From NCBI GenBank assembly GCA_030454085.1, contig JAKDJD010000005.1, positions 39,421-103,420 of the forward strand: a stretch of 64,000 nt of DNA, in the 5' to 3' direction. Both the position numbers and the translations under genes were made by a program. The notes under the pieces were generated by a model. The model was not told the DNA's origin. It saw only the letters and a list, made by a program, of their open reading frames with translations, and made no database searches. This document shows positions 1 to 9,009 of the stretch, piece by piece. Every line of letters starts with the position of its first letter. Positions within the stretch are counted from its first letter, which is position 1. This DNA comes from Kocuria sp. GTDB lineage: Bacteria > Actinomycetota > Actinomycetes > Actinomycetales > Micrococcaceae.

Positions 1-270
1 GGAGCGAACCCGTTGTCAGGCAAGACCCACCAGATCAGAGTCCACCTGAATTCCCTCGGCAGGCCGATCTACGGCGATCCTCTGTACCCGCAGATCAGGA
101 ACGACGAATTGGTGCGCCCGATCGGTCGACTCCAGTTGCTGGCCCGGGAAATCCTCCTCAAACATCCGTTCACTCAGGAGTACCTTCGCATCCGATCAGA
201 CCGTAACCTGGGGATCAGCACGTTCGCCGATTCCACCGGAATCGGATCCGCCGACCGGGAGGAACCATGA
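1..270 (+). CDS. RluA-family pseudouridine synthase, C-terminal fragment
   Basis: The reading frame is open from the first base, so the gene starts before the window; only the last 89 residues are present. The segment GKTHQIRVHLNSLG followed by PIYGDPLYP is the conserved C-terminal motif of RluA-type rRNA/tRNA pseudouridine synthases, which isomerise uridine in structured RNA. The catalytic Asp motif (HRLD) lies upstream and cannot be checked. The stop overlaps the start of the next gene (ATGA), so the two are probably translationally coupled. Which RNA is modified cannot be told from this piece. Confidence 0.85.
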   Translation, partial: GANPLSGKTHQIRVHLNSLGRPIYGDPLYPQIRNDELVRPIGRLQLLAREILLKHPFTQEYLRIRSDRNLGISTFADSTGIGSADREEP

Positions 271-1535
271 GCAACGAGACCCATCCGACCACGCCGAATG
301 CCCCGAGCGATCGGTCCCGCACCGTCACGGCCTCCCGCGGCCTGTTCTTCAGCGCCAAACAGAAGGACAAGGCCGAGTATGCTCAGCGGGCCGAACGGGC
401 CTCGTACTCCGTGAACCGCTTGTTCGTCCACCGGCTCATGCATGTGCCCGGAACCCTGATCGGCGAACCGACGCTCCCGCCCGTCCAAGGGCTCCGGAAA
501 AAGGTCACCGACTGGAACTACTGGTGGCAGGCCCACCTCCTGGACGCCTTCGTGGACGCGGGCCAGCGAGCCGCCGGTTCCGGGCGCGATTCCGCGGCCA
601 AATGGGTCATCGACCAGAGCCACCGGCTGCTCCGCGGTATCCGGGTCCACAACTTCGGCACCTACGTGAATGCCTACTACGACGACATGGCCTGGCTCGT
701 CCTCGCCGCGCAGAGACTCAACGCGCTCTCCCATCAGGTCAACGGCACTGGTTCGGCACCAGCCCAGGAAGTGGGCCGCACCCTCTACCCCCAATTGCGC
801 AAAGCCGTGACAGAGGATCTCGGCGGTGGGGCTTTCTGGTCCAAGGCGGAAGATTTCAAGAACCTTCCCGCTTCCGGCCCCATCGCAATTGCCCTGGCCA
901 GGGCCGGCGAGCACGAGGCCGCGGGTCGGCTCGTCGAGTGGTTCCGCAGCAACCTGTGGTCACCGGAGAAGGGCTACCTGGACGGGATCAAACTGGTGCT
1001 CCAGCGGGACGGGTCCCGCGAACACGCACTCCAAGAAGCCGCATTCCCCTACAACCAGGGTGTTGCCATCGGGGCACACTTGGAGACCCCAGGCAGCGAC
1101 CTGCGGCACGTCGAGGATGTCATCCGGCTGGTCCTGGAGCGCTTCACCGTCCCTCATATGGAGGGAGACACAGAATTCCGTGTTCTCGACACTCGTGGTT
1201 CGGGAGACGGCGGGCTGTTCGCCGGCATCCTGGCCCGTTACCTGGCAAACGCTGCCCAGGACGCGCGGGTGGATCCCAAACTGCGAAGCGCCGTCCGGGA
1301 GGCCGTCATCGCCACGGGCGAGTTGCTGTGGGCCGGCCGGCGTGAATACGACCCCGATCTGCCGCTCAACGAACCGGGAATCGACGTCACCGAGATCCGA
1401 GGTGAGTCGGTGGTTCTCTTCTCCCCCGACGCCACCCGTCACAGCGCCGAGACCCTCGGGACCGGAGCCAAGGTCGAGTTGAGCTCGCAGATTCAGGCAT
1501 GGACCATCCTCGAGGCCGCCCACCGGCTGACGTAG
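267..1535 (+). CDS. GH76-family glycoside hydrolase (alpha-1,6-mannanase-like), cytoplasmic
   Basis: A 422-residue protein with the GH76 signature YYDDMAW at residues 137-143, in which D139 and D140 form the expected catalytic acid pair, inside an alpha/alpha-barrel-like helical sequence. GH76 enzymes cleave alpha-1,6-mannan. There is no signal peptide, so this copy appears cytoplasmic, unlike secreted fungal and Bacteroides members; such intracellular copies are common in Actinobacteria and their substrate is unclear (possibly mannosyl glycans or storage oligosaccharides). The ATG overlaps the stop of the pseudouridine synthase gene. The fold assignment is firm, the substrate is inferred. 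Confidence 0.8.
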   Translation: MSNETHPTTPNAPSDRSRTVTASRGLFFSAKQKDKAEYAQRAERASYSVNRLFVHRLMHVPGTLIGEPTLPPVQGLRKKVTDWNYWWQAHLLDAFVDAGQRAAGSGRDSAAKWVIDQSHRLLRGIRVHNFGTYVNAYYDDMAWLVLAAQRLNALSHQVNGTGSAPAQEVGRTLYPQLRKAVTEDLGGGAFWSKAEDFKNLPASGPIAIALARAGEHEAAGRLVEWFRSNLWSPEKGYLDGIKLVLQRDGSREHALQEAAFPYNQGVAIGAHLETPGSDLRHVEDVIRLVLERFTVPHMEGDTEFRVLDTRGSGDGGLFAGILARYLANAAQDARVDPKLRSAVREAVIATGELLWAGRREYDPDLPLNEPGIDVTEIRGESVVLFSPDATRHSAETLGTGAKVELSSQIQAWTILEAAHRLT

Positions 1536-2130
1536 GCCACAGGTTCGGACGTTCCGGCGGTACGTCTGTACGGCCGGGGGCGGTTCGGCGCTCCGGCGGT
1601 ACACCGGAGTGCTCTGCCAGTACGGCGCTCCGTCCGGGGTGCCCCAGTGGCGGCACTGTCGCAGGGGCGGGCGTGGCTGACTTCGACGGCCCCTGCGACC
1701 CGGTTGCGTTCTCCACCGGCAGCTCCCGGCATTGGTGGGCTTCGTTGAGGCGGTGGTTGCCCGATTCGGTGGCGATTACCTGCCTTATGTGGGGGATAGA
1801 GCTCCACCTAACGCTTGTAAACGCCTCTCATTCCGGTAACCGCCACAGAACAGGGCATCGTGGGCACGGCGACGTCGTCGGAGACCCCCTCCCCATCGGG
1901 TAACCGCCACCCAACCGCGTCTCGCGACACCCGTCTCACGGCGAGGTGGCGCGATCGTGCGGATTGGCGGGCCAAAACAGCACGCCGCTACAACCTCGCG
2001 GCGGGGCGGTCGCGGCGGGGCGGCCGCGTCGGGGATCGGCACCCCGCTTCGGTTCAGCGGGTAGCCGAACCCGCCGAACAAAACCTCAAATGGCTAGGCA
2101 TCACACCAACCCGTGAGATAGAACCGAATT
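1536..2130. repeat. Gene-free spacer carrying dispersed short repeats (core GGTAAMCGCCACC)
   Basis: About 595 bases with no convincing gene. It holds copies of GGTAACCGCCAC at 1835-1846 and 1899-1910, and a minus-oriented paired copy at 1751-1780 whose reverse complement reads GGTAATCGCCACC, then GAATCGGGCAACCACCGCC. The same paired arrangement recurs at 28660-28690. The first 100 bases also contain degenerate direct repeats built on TTCCGGCGGTAC and CTCCGGCGGTAC. No terminator or clear promoter stands out, although the promoter for the gene at 2131 should lie here. It looks like a site where a small intergenic repeat family has accumulated. Confidence 0.55.
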
Positions 2131-2676
2131 ATGAGCAGAGTACGCACCCCGGATCCCACTCCGGGCTGGCTCTCGGAAGAAGAGCTGGCTCAGGCCCGAC
2201 AGCAACTTCCGATGGTCTATGTCCAAGCCGTCCCGGTGACGCTGGACCCCCTGGGCTGTGTCAGCGATGTGGGGCTCCTGCTACGACCGAACGATGAAGG
2301 CAACATGATCCGGTCCTTCGTCTCGGGGAGGGTCCACTATCGGGAGACCGTGCGGGCGGCCCTGTTGCGCCATCTCGAGAAGGACCTCGGGCCCCTCGCG
2401 ATGCCGCAGTTGCCGCCCTCTCTGACCCCGTTCACGATCGCCGAGTATTTCCCGCATCCGTCCCAGTCCGGCCTCACCGACGACAGGCAGCACGCCGTGG
2501 CCCTCTGCTACGTGATCCCGGTGAATGGCGACTGCGAACCGCGCCAGGACGCCCTGCAACTGTCCTGGCTCACCCCGGAAGAGGCACTGCGAGAAGAAGT
2601 CCAGGAAGAATTCGAAGGCGGAAGCGGGGATCTGGTCCGCAGGGCCCTCGCCTACGCAGGATGGGGACGTTGTTGA
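2131..2676 (+). CDS. DUF4916 (NUDIX-like) protein
   Basis: A 181-residue protein matching the actinobacterial DUF4916 family by its landmarks: GWLSEEEL near the N-terminus, VPVTLDPLG, SGRVHYRETVRAALLRHLEKD, PFTIAEYFPHP and HAVALCYVIPV. The family is placed in the NUDIX fold, but the canonical GX5EX7REUXEEXGU box is absent, so pyrophosphohydrolase activity should not be assumed. The ATG has only a weak ribosome site (GAGAT) about 14 bases upstream. The stop TGA shares a base with the start of the SDR gene (TGATG), so the two genes form an operon. Confidence 0.75.
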   Translation: MSRVRTPDPTPGWLSEEELAQARQQLPMVYVQAVPVTLDPLGCVSDVGLLLRPNDEGNMIRSFVSGRVHYRETVRAALLRHLEKDLGPLAMPQLPPSLTPFTIAEYFPHPSQSGLTDDRQHAVALCYVIPVNGDCEPRQDALQLSWLTPEEALREEVQEEFEGGSGDLVRRALAYAGWGRC

Positions 2677-3533
2677 TGCAAGAGAACACCAAGAAGACCA
2701 TCGTCATCACCGGTGCCTCGGACGGCATCGGTGCCGCGGCCGCGCGCCGGCTGAGTTCGGCGGGGCACGACGTCGTCGTGGTCGGACGGTCGCCGGAGAA
2801 GACTCGATCCGTCGCGGAGTCGATCGGTGCACGCCATTTCGTCGCCGATTACTCCGACCTGTCTCAGGTGCACGCGCTCGCGTCGGACATCGCAGAATCC
2901 ACCGACCGCATCGACGTCCTGGCCAATAACGCGGGCGGCATCTTCGGCAAGGGCCGGTGGATCACGACCGACGGCCACGAGATGACCTTCCAGGTCAATT
3001 ACCTCGCGCAGTTCTACCTGACGCGGTTGCTCATAGACCGGCTCATCTCATCGAACGCCACCGTGATCAATACGTCCTCCTTGGTCCACCGCCTCTTTTC
3101 GCGCTTCTCGCTCGAGGACCTCGACGCGGAGAATCGGTACGACCCACGGACCGCCTATGGAAACGCCAAACTCGCCGACTTGCTCCACGCCCAGGAATTG
3201 TCGCGCAGGTACGGCCACCTCGGCCTCACCTCGGCCTCGTTCCATCCGGGTGTGATCAGCAGCAATTTCGCTCAGGAGTCCGTTGCGGGCGCCGGCGTCG
3301 ATGCCCTCTATCGCGGCCCCGCACAGAAGCTGCTCAGCGGTCCGGACCAAGGGGCCGACACCCTTGTCTGGCTCGCGGAGGCGGCACCGTGGGCCGACTT
3401 CGGCTCCGGCGGATACTTCGCCAAGAAGAAGCCCGCGAGCATCGCTCGGCCGGCGCAGGATCCGTTGACCGCCTACAAGCTCTGGGAAACCTCCGAGCAA
3501 ATGATCGAGGGCCTGCCGGACCTGGCTTCCTGA
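2676..3533 (+). CDS. SDR-family NAD(P)-dependent oxidoreductase (retinol dehydrogenase-like)
   Basis: A classical short-chain dehydrogenase of 285 residues with the cofactor loop TGASDGIG (residues 12-19), the NNAGG motif, an active-site Ser before the YGNAK motif (Y161, K165), and the layout of the RDH/WWOX-like subgroup. The start at 2676 is preferred over an in-frame ATG at 2661 because AGGATGGGG precedes it and it overlaps the previous stop as TGATG. The substrate is unknown. It is co-transcribed with the DUF4916 gene and lies just ahead of tgt. Confidence 0.8.
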   Translation: MQENTKKTIVITGASDGIGAAAARRLSSAGHDVVVVGRSPEKTRSVAESIGARHFVADYSDLSQVHALASDIAESTDRIDVLANNAGGIFGKGRWITTDGHEMTFQVNYLAQFYLTRLLIDRLISSNATVINTSSLVHRLFSRFSLEDLDAENRYDPRTAYGNAKLADLLHAQELSRRYGHLGLTSASFHPGVISSNFAQESVAGAGVDALYRGPAQKLLSGPDQGADTLVWLAEAAPWADFGSGGYFAKKKPASIARPAQDPLTAYKLWETSEQMIEGLPDLAS

Positions 3534-3561
3534 TCCTCACGGACCCTCTAGGATAGGTCTG

Positions 3562-4863
3562 GTGTCCAACACCGAATTTCCCAATCCCAGTTTTCGCTTC
3601 GATCTCGGCGCCCGACTCGCCGAGACATCGGGCGATGATGCCTCCTCTGCGGCCCTGAACCGCAACAACGGGGGCGAATTCCTCGGCCGAACGGGAGTGA
3701 TCACCACACCGCACGGCACGATCCAGACGCCTGCCTTCGTCCCCGTGGGAACCAAGGCGACCGTCAAAGCGGTCCTGCCTGGTCAGATGGAGGACCTCGG
3801 CGCTCAGGCCCTGCTCGCCAACGCGTACCACCTGTACCTCCAGCCAGGTCCGGATGTGCTCGATGCCGCGGGCGGTCTCGGCCGATTCATGAACTGGGAT
3901 GGACCGACCTTCACGGACTCGGGTGGTTTCCAGGTCATGTCCCTGGGTTCCGGGTTCAAGAAGGTCATCGACATGGGGACGGTCGAGGGCGCCCGGGGCG
4001 CGGACGGCAGGCCCGTGGGGGACGACGACGTCGCCCGCGGCAAAGAGCGCATGGCTCACGTCGACGACGACGGCGTGACCTTCAAGTCCTATCTCAACGG
4101 GGACCTCCACCGCTTCACGCCGGAGGTCTCGATGAGCGTGCAGCACCGGCTCGGAGCCGACGTCATGTTCGCCTTCGACGAGTTGACCACGCTCTACAAC
4201 TCCCGCGGTTACCAGGAGGAAGCCCTCGAGCGGACGCGCCTGTGGGCCATGCGATGCATTGCGGAGCACCAGCGTCTCACGCGAGAGAGGTCCGAGAAGC
4301 CCTACCAGGCGCTGTTCGGAGTGATTCAGGGTGCCCAGTACGAGGACCTCCGCCGGAAGGCGTGCCAAGACCTGGGTGACATGGAGTTCGACGGCTTCGG
4401 CATCGGCGGGGCGCTTGAGAAAGAGAATCTGGGGACGATTGTCCGTTGGTGCAATGAGGAGCTTCCGGAGAACAAGCCCCGGCACTTGCTCGGGATCTCG
4501 GAACCGGACGACATCTTCGTGGCGATCGAGAACGGGGCGGACACCTTCGACTGCGTCTCCCCCACCCGCGTGGCACGGACCGCGGCCGTGTACTCGCCGG
4601 ACGGACGATTCAACGTGTCCAACGCCCGCTTCAAAACGGATTTCACCCCGATCTACGACGGGTGCGACTGTTACACCTGCGCGCACTACACCAAGGCGTA
4701 TCTGCACCATCTGTTCAAGGCCAAAGAGCGCCTGGCGGCCACGCTCGCCTCAATCCACAACGAGCGTTTCATCGTCCGCATGGTCGATACCGCACGAGAA
4801 ACCATCGCCTCCGGGGAATATTTTCAGTACCGCGACGAGTTTCTCGGTAGGTACTACGCGTAG
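3562..4863 (+). CDS. tgt: tRNA-guanine(34) transglycosylase
   Basis: Exchanges guanine-34 in GUN-anticodon tRNAs for a queuosine precursor or queuine. The 433-residue protein has the family motifs TDSGGFQVMSL, the nucleophile region FDCVSPTR (D330 corresponds to the catalytic Asp of characterised bacterial enzymes) and the complete zinc site C368, C370, C373 and H399. The GTG start follows AGGATAGG. The N-terminal ~30 residues before GEFLGRTGVITTPHG are an extension relative to the E. coli enzyme. No other queuosine genes are in the window, so queuine or preQ1 may be salvaged or made elsewhere. Confidence 0.95.
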   Translation: MSNTEFPNPSFRFDLGARLAETSGDDASSAALNRNNGGEFLGRTGVITTPHGTIQTPAFVPVGTKATVKAVLPGQMEDLGAQALLANAYHLYLQPGPDVLDAAGGLGRFMNWDGPTFTDSGGFQVMSLGSGFKKVIDMGTVEGARGADGRPVGDDDVARGKERMAHVDDDGVTFKSYLNGDLHRFTPEVSMSVQHRLGADVMFAFDELTTLYNSRGYQEEALERTRLWAMRCIAEHQRLTRERSEKPYQALFGVIQGAQYEDLRRKACQDLGDMEFDGFGIGGALEKENLGTIVRWCNEELPENKPRHLLGISEPDDIFVAIENGADTFDCVSPTRVARTAAVYSPDGRFNVSNARFKTDFTPIYDGCDCYTCAHYTKAYLHHLFKAKERLAATLASIHNERFIVRMVDTARETIASGEYFQYRDEFLGRYYA

Positions 4864-4875
4864 GAAGGCGGAGAA

Positions 4876-5382
4876 GTGAGCATTCTGACCACGGTCCCGA
4901 CGAACCAGATCGTCTCGATCTCCGGCGACGTCCCGGCACCGCCCAAGGACGTCTTCGGTGCCTTCGTCGATCCGCTCCGGCTCGCGGGATGGTACGGCCC
5001 GGAAGGGTGGATCGTGCCCGCGCACACGATCTCGATCGATCCCCGACCCGGAGGCACGTTCCGGCTTGCGATGGTCAACCACGCCCAGCCGGGGCAGGCC
5101 GTGCCGCTGTACTCGACGTTCGTGAGCGTGGTCGAGGGCGAACTCCTCGAACACCGGGAGTCGCTCCCCGGCCCGGACGGGGAGGCCTCGGATGCGACGG
5201 TCCTCCACCGGATCGAGTTCCTGCCACGCGAGATCGACGGGTCTGAGGGCACGCGCGTCGTCGTGAGCCAGGGCCCTTTGCCCCGTGAGGTTCACGCAAC
5301 CGTCGTCGACGGCTGGCGGTCGGCCCTGGACGAGTTGGCGAATGCCGTGGCCTCTGAACGCAGGGTTCGCACGGCCAACTGA
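4876..5382 (+). CDS. SRPBCC/AHSA1-like domain protein
   Basis: A 168-residue protein of the START/Bet v 1-like superfamily, AHSA1 (activator of Hsp90 ATPase C-terminal-like) branch: a beta strand ending VPAPPKDVFGAFVDP, then WYGPEGW, and GGTFRLAM, the usual order in these small ligand-binding proteins. The GTG start has a good ribosome site (GGCGGAG) 13 bases after the tgt stop, so it is probably co-transcribed with tgt. The ligand or reaction is unknown; family membership alone does not imply chaperone function. Confidence 0.7.
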   Translation: MSILTTVPTNQIVSISGDVPAPPKDVFGAFVDPLRLAGWYGPEGWIVPAHTISIDPRPGGTFRLAMVNHAQPGQAVPLYSTFVSVVEGELLEHRESLPGPDGEASDATVLHRIEFLPREIDGSEGTRVVVSQGPLPREVHATVVDGWRSALDELANAVASERRVRTAN

Positions 5383-5406
5383 CCCGCCCGTGGAGGTCGT
5401 GCGGGG

Positions 5407-7716
5407 TCAGGGTTGGCTCTTGCCCTGCGCGGCCTTCCTGCTCTCGGCCCGAAGGGCGCGCATCTGGCGCGTCTCCGGGTTCTCGGTCCCGGTCAGGACC
5501 CTGCTCTCGAAGTCGCCCGGGTCTTCATCCTCGTACTGTCGCGCGTCGGCCAGTTCCTCGTCCGCGTTCTTGCGCTTGAGATGTTCCACGTACAGGTGGC
5601 CCGCGGTGTAGAGCAGTATGCCGATCAGCAGCCACACGAGCTCCAGGACGATATCCCCGCGGATCGAGGCCTCCGGCAGGTACACCTGGAGCCTGATCGC
5701 CCCGAGCGCCGCCGAACTCGGCACCACGTGGTTGAGCACCGTGTAGATGTGAGGGGCCATGTCCAGGGGCAGCAGCAGCCCCGAGCTCGGCACACCGCAC
5801 ATGACGAACAGTGGCAAGGAAATCAACATGACGGAATTTCGGAGGAACAGCGCCCCACCCAGGGTGAAGAACTGAATCGTCAGTGACGTCAGGAACAGAA
5901 TCCCCCAGACCGTCCACGGTGCACCCGGGTGCAGGAATTGGACCACGTGCACCGAAATCACGTACTGGAGGAACGTGTTCGCGGCCGCAACCCCGATGAC
6001 CCACGCGACGCGTCTGCCCCAGTGCCAGCCTCGTCCGACCAGTCCGATCATCATTCCGGCCAGATTCGAGCCGACGATTCCCCCCATGCCGAGGTACATC
6101 ATCGACATGCCGAATTTGTCGTGCCCGTCCGTCGGGGCGACGTCCACGTTCTCCATCGGTTTCCCTTGCGTCAGGGTTCCGAAGAGCTTCTCGACCGAGC
6201 TCTCGGCCTGCATTCCGTTGCCGGTCGCAACGTACAGGACGGACGAGGCCGGGTCCTTCCGCTCGGAAATGTCGCCCGCGGCGGACGCCGGGACGAACGC
6301 GGCGCGGGCCTTGTTCTCGGTGACGTCCTGACGTGCCTGGTCGGCGTCGTCGACCGTGCGAACCTCGTATTCGGAGGAAGGCAGCTCCTTCATGGTCTGC
6401 GCGAGCTTCTCCGAGGTCTGGTCGGCGACGACGACGTCGAGCTTCATGTGGTTCGGCGACGGGGCGTGCACGAGGCCGATGTACATCAGAGGCAGCGCGA
6501 TCATCATGATCACGGGCAGCTTGAAAGCATGGACCAGCCCGAAACGGTTCTTCATCTGCTCTTCGGAGACCAGTCTCCGGCTCCCGAAGTAGTGCCGGAA
6601 ACCGGGCGAGGAGTACGTCCGGCGAATGTGGCGGCCCGTGCCCGCCGGAACCGGCTCCGCCTCGTCCTTCTCTGAGGACAAAGCATCATCATCCGAGGCT
6701 TTCGGTCTCTTCAGGAACGACGACGCCAGCAGGATGAGGGCGAGGAAGAACCACACCATGAGCGTGATGATGTAACTGCTCAGCGGCGCGTTCGGGAAGT
6801 AGAGGATCCTGCGCAGGGCCTCCATGAGGGCCGGAGTCGGCAGAATCTTGTGCAGCCCCTGGAATACGGGCGGAACCAATTCGATCGCCATGCCCGCCCC
6901 GGACGAGGGGATACCGAGCAGGACCAGCAGGAACATTGTCGGCAGGGCCATGTAGAGCCCGATGAGTCTGAGTCCGCCCGTGTGGAACAGCATCACCGTA
7001 AAGGACATGAAAGCCAGCAGACAGAACACCGGCAAGCCGTGTTCGGAGAAGGCCCCGTGCACCGCGTAGGCGATGAACATCGGGACCGTCGCGATGAACA
7101 GCGCCATGATTCCCATGATGGTGATCGCGACCTTGGCACTGAGTTGGGCCAGGTTGCTCCTCAGGCCGACCGCGGTCATGAAACTCGCGATCAGCACGGG
7201 CAACCCCATGAACATCAGCGAGGTCCCCATCCCGTCGTTGGGCGGGGGCGGGACCAGGTCGTCCACGGTCGGTTTGGGCACGTCCTCGGCGTCCTGGTAC
7301 TGCCCGGACTGGACCAGGATCTGTGGTGCCGCCTTCTCGAAGTACGCCTCCGCAAACTGAGCGGCCGTGGAGGCTCCCATCGTCGCGACGTACTCCGTAT
7401 TGGTCTGCGGATCCCAGGCTGCACGGATTTCCAAGGACTCGATCTTGTCCTTGGCCTCGTCCGCCGATCCGACCGCCGAGACCTCGTAGGCGCCCCCGGA
7501 TGTGGCGTTGAGCTTCGTCGCCATCTGCTCGGTCTTCTGGTCGGAGCCGATCACCGCGACCTTGAGCCCGTGCGGGGACGGCGAATGCATGCTGAATCCG
7601 TAGACCAAGGGGAACATGATGGTCATGAACAGAGGCAGAACGATGGAGAACTTCAGGACCTTGGAGGCATGCTTCCTGAGACCCGCTGCGTTCATGCGCC
7701 GGCGTCGAGATGTCAT
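5407..7716 (-). CDS. Tandem-duplicated DUF3533/ABC-2-like membrane protein
   Basis: A 769-residue membrane protein built of two similar halves (about 1-387 and 388-769). Each half has one N-terminal membrane segment, a ~130-residue extracytoplasmic alpha/beta domain, then five or six membrane segments and a charged cytoplasmic tail. Matching landmarks include HSPSPHGLKVAVIGSD versus HAPSPNHMKLDVVVAD, and LGIPSSGAGM versus CGVPSSGLLL. A single-module relative is encoded at 57184-58419. The family (YhgE/Pip and SNG1-like) is linked to export or stress phenotypes but has no proven transport mechanism. The ATG overlaps the FUSC stop (ATGA), so both are made from one mRNA and probably work together at the membrane. 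Confidence 0.75.
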   Translation of the reverse strand: MTSRRRRMNAAGLRKHASKVLKFSIVLPLFMTIMFPLVYGFSMHSPSPHGLKVAVIGSDQKTEQMATKLNATSGGAYEVSAVGSADEAKDKIESLEIRAAWDPQTNTEYVATMGASTAAQFAEAYFEKAAPQILVQSGQYQDAEDVPKPTVDDLVPPPPNDGMGTSLMFMGLPVLIASFMTAVGLRSNLAQLSAKVAITIMGIMALFIATVPMFIAYAVHGAFSEHGLPVFCLLAFMSFTVMLFHTGGLRLIGLYMALPTMFLLVLLGIPSSGAGMAIELVPPVFQGLHKILPTPALMEALRRILYFPNAPLSSYIITLMVWFFLALILLASSFLKRPKASDDDALSSEKDEAEPVPAGTGRHIRRTYSSPGFRHYFGSRRLVSEEQMKNRFGLVHAFKLPVIMMIALPLMYIGLVHAPSPNHMKLDVVVADQTSEKLAQTMKELPSSEYEVRTVDDADQARQDVTENKARAAFVPASAAGDISERKDPASSVLYVATGNGMQAESSVEKLFGTLTQGKPMENVDVAPTDGHDKFGMSMMYLGMGGIVGSNLAGMMIGLVGRGWHWGRRVAWVIGVAAANTFLQYVISVHVVQFLHPGAPWTVWGILFLTSLTIQFFTLGGALFLRNSVMLISLPLFVMCGVPSSGLLLPLDMAPHIYTVLNHVVPSSAALGAIRLQVYLPEASIRGDIVLELVWLLIGILLYTAGHLYVEHLKRKNADEELADARQYEDEDPGDFESRVLTGTENPETRQMRALRAESRKAAQGKSQP

Positions 7717-8783
7717 GAGACCTTCTTCTTGCGATCGCTGTGGCGGAGGATGGGCATGGCCTGGGTGTCTGCTTCCCGCTCCGCAGGCGTCCGGGTGAGC
7801 AGGATCAGGACGAATCCGACCGCGGCGCCGATGGCGGTTTCCGCCATGCGAGCGGTCAGGATCTCCGTGGGCGAGGCCGGATGTGCCAGTTGCACCATCA
7901 TGAGTGCCAATGGTGTCACGAAGAACATCGCGAACCCGTAATTCCTCATCACGTAGGCCTCCGCCAGGAATTGGAGAATGACCACGTAAACGGCCATGTG
8001 CCACTCGTGCAGGCCGGTCGAGAACAGGAACGCGGCGATCAGAATTCCACCGAAGGTACCGACGATGCGCTGGATGCATTTGTACAGCCGGGCGGTCACG
8101 TTCGGTGCGGCGATGGGCGCGACCGCGGCGACCATGGCCCAGTACGCGTGGCTGAGCCCGGACAATTGGCCCACGACGCCGGCGATCGCCGCCGCGCCGA
8201 AGAACATCAGCCCGCGCTGAAAGATCTGTTTCCTCGTCTGGTCGTGGTGGGCCGGGACGGGTGCTACGGGTCCCCGGCGCCCCTCGCCGAGGAAAGACCC
8301 GGCCATTCCGGCCAGGATCGACCAGGCGGCGGCGCCCACCCCAGCAAGCAGTGCCAGGAGGACGGGCGGGGTGGTCGGCATCGATCCGACCGCGCCCGAA
8401 GCGAAGATGAAGAACAGGCCTCCCGGTGGTCGCAGGGTCAGGATCAGGCCGATCATTGCGCCCACGCCGCCGACCAGCGCGCACACCAGGATCACGGCCC
8501 AGGGGCCGGGTTGGAGGTATGCGAGCGCGAGGCCGACGCCGATCGAGGCGATGAGCAGAGCGGCCGCCTGGGACTGGTGCCGGAGCCTGTCCCTGAGGGG
8601 CTCCTGGCGAGCATAGATCGAGGTGAATGCGCCGAAGGAAGCGTAGATCGAGAGATCCACCCGACCCAGGAGGAGGAGCACGGCCAGCGGCACGGCCACG
8701 CTCGCCGCGATCCGGATTGCCGGTATGTGGTCCGCCTTGGATGGGGCGAACGACACGATCTCGCGGATGTGGCCATTGGTCAC
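7713..8783 (-). CDS. FUSC-family (fusaric acid resistance-like) membrane protein
   Basis: A 356-residue protein with two blocks of hydrophobic helices separated by a charged linker (residues ~165-185), the usual topology of FUSC/aromatic-acid exporter proteins. Block one contains GRVDLSIYASFGAFTSIYA, block two contains GLSHAYWAMVAAVAPI and the conserved RIVGTFGGILIAA segment. FUSC proteins are associated with efflux of aromatic or fusaric-type acids. The stop overlaps the start of the duplicated DUF3533 gene, suggesting a two-component export unit. The substrate cannot be read from the sequence. Confidence 0.8.
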   Translation of the reverse strand: MTNGHIREIVSFAPSKADHIPAIRIAASVAVPLAVLLLLGRVDLSIYASFGAFTSIYARQEPLRDRLRHQSQAAALLIASIGVGLALAYLQPGPWAVILVCALVGGVGAMIGLILTLRPPGGLFFIFASGAVGSMPTTPPVLLALLAGVGAAAWSILAGMAGSFLGEGRRGPVAPVPAHHDQTRKQIFQRGLMFFGAAAIAGVVGQLSGLSHAYWAMVAAVAPIAAPNVTARLYKCIQRIVGTFGGILIAAFLFSTGLHEWHMAVYVVILQFLAEAYVMRNYGFAMFFVTPLALMMVQLAHPASPTEILTARMAETAIGAAVGFVLILLTRTPAEREADTQAMPILRHSDRKKKVS

Positions 8784-9009
8784 TGTGGGATGGGCTCCTC
8801 AGGGGGTTGGACGACGGATGTTTGGTACAACGTACGGTTGCGGCGGATCGGGGGTCGAGATCCTTCGGTCCCGGGGACGGCGACCCCGAGCCGGATTCCC
8901 TCGGCACGAGAGAAGAGCCGGTGCCCGTACGGTGGCTGACAAGCCACACCTTGCTTAATACTAAACCCCCTGACTCGAGCCACCACCCGTGGCTTGTAAC
9001 TTAGTTTGT
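8784..9009. promoter_or_regulatory. Divergent intergenic region with 9-bp inverted repeat and leaderless -10 box
   Basis: This spacer separates the FUSC operon from the helicase-like gene. ACAAGCCAC (8939-8947) and GTGGCTTGT (8989-8997) form a perfect inverted repeat 41 bases apart. TAACTT at 8997-9002 ends seven bases before the ATG at 9010, the spacing expected for leaderless transcription. Near 8824-8834 the sequence GGTACAACGTAC, close to the FUSC start, resembles a TetR-type half-site pair. Operator function is inferred. Confidence 0.45.

Noticed and set aside
3334..4710. A 458-codon open frame on the minus strand across tgt.
   Set aside because: Antisense shadow of a well-conserved tgt gene caused by high GC codon bias; no ribosome site and no recognisable domain.
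7717..8949. An N-terminal extension of the duplicated DUF3533 protein running antisense-free through the FUSC gene (giving ~1180 residues).
   Set aside because: It is the same strand as FUSC but another frame; the translated extension is Arg/Pro-rich and low in complexity. The real start is the ATGA overlap at 7716, and FUSC is clearly coding.
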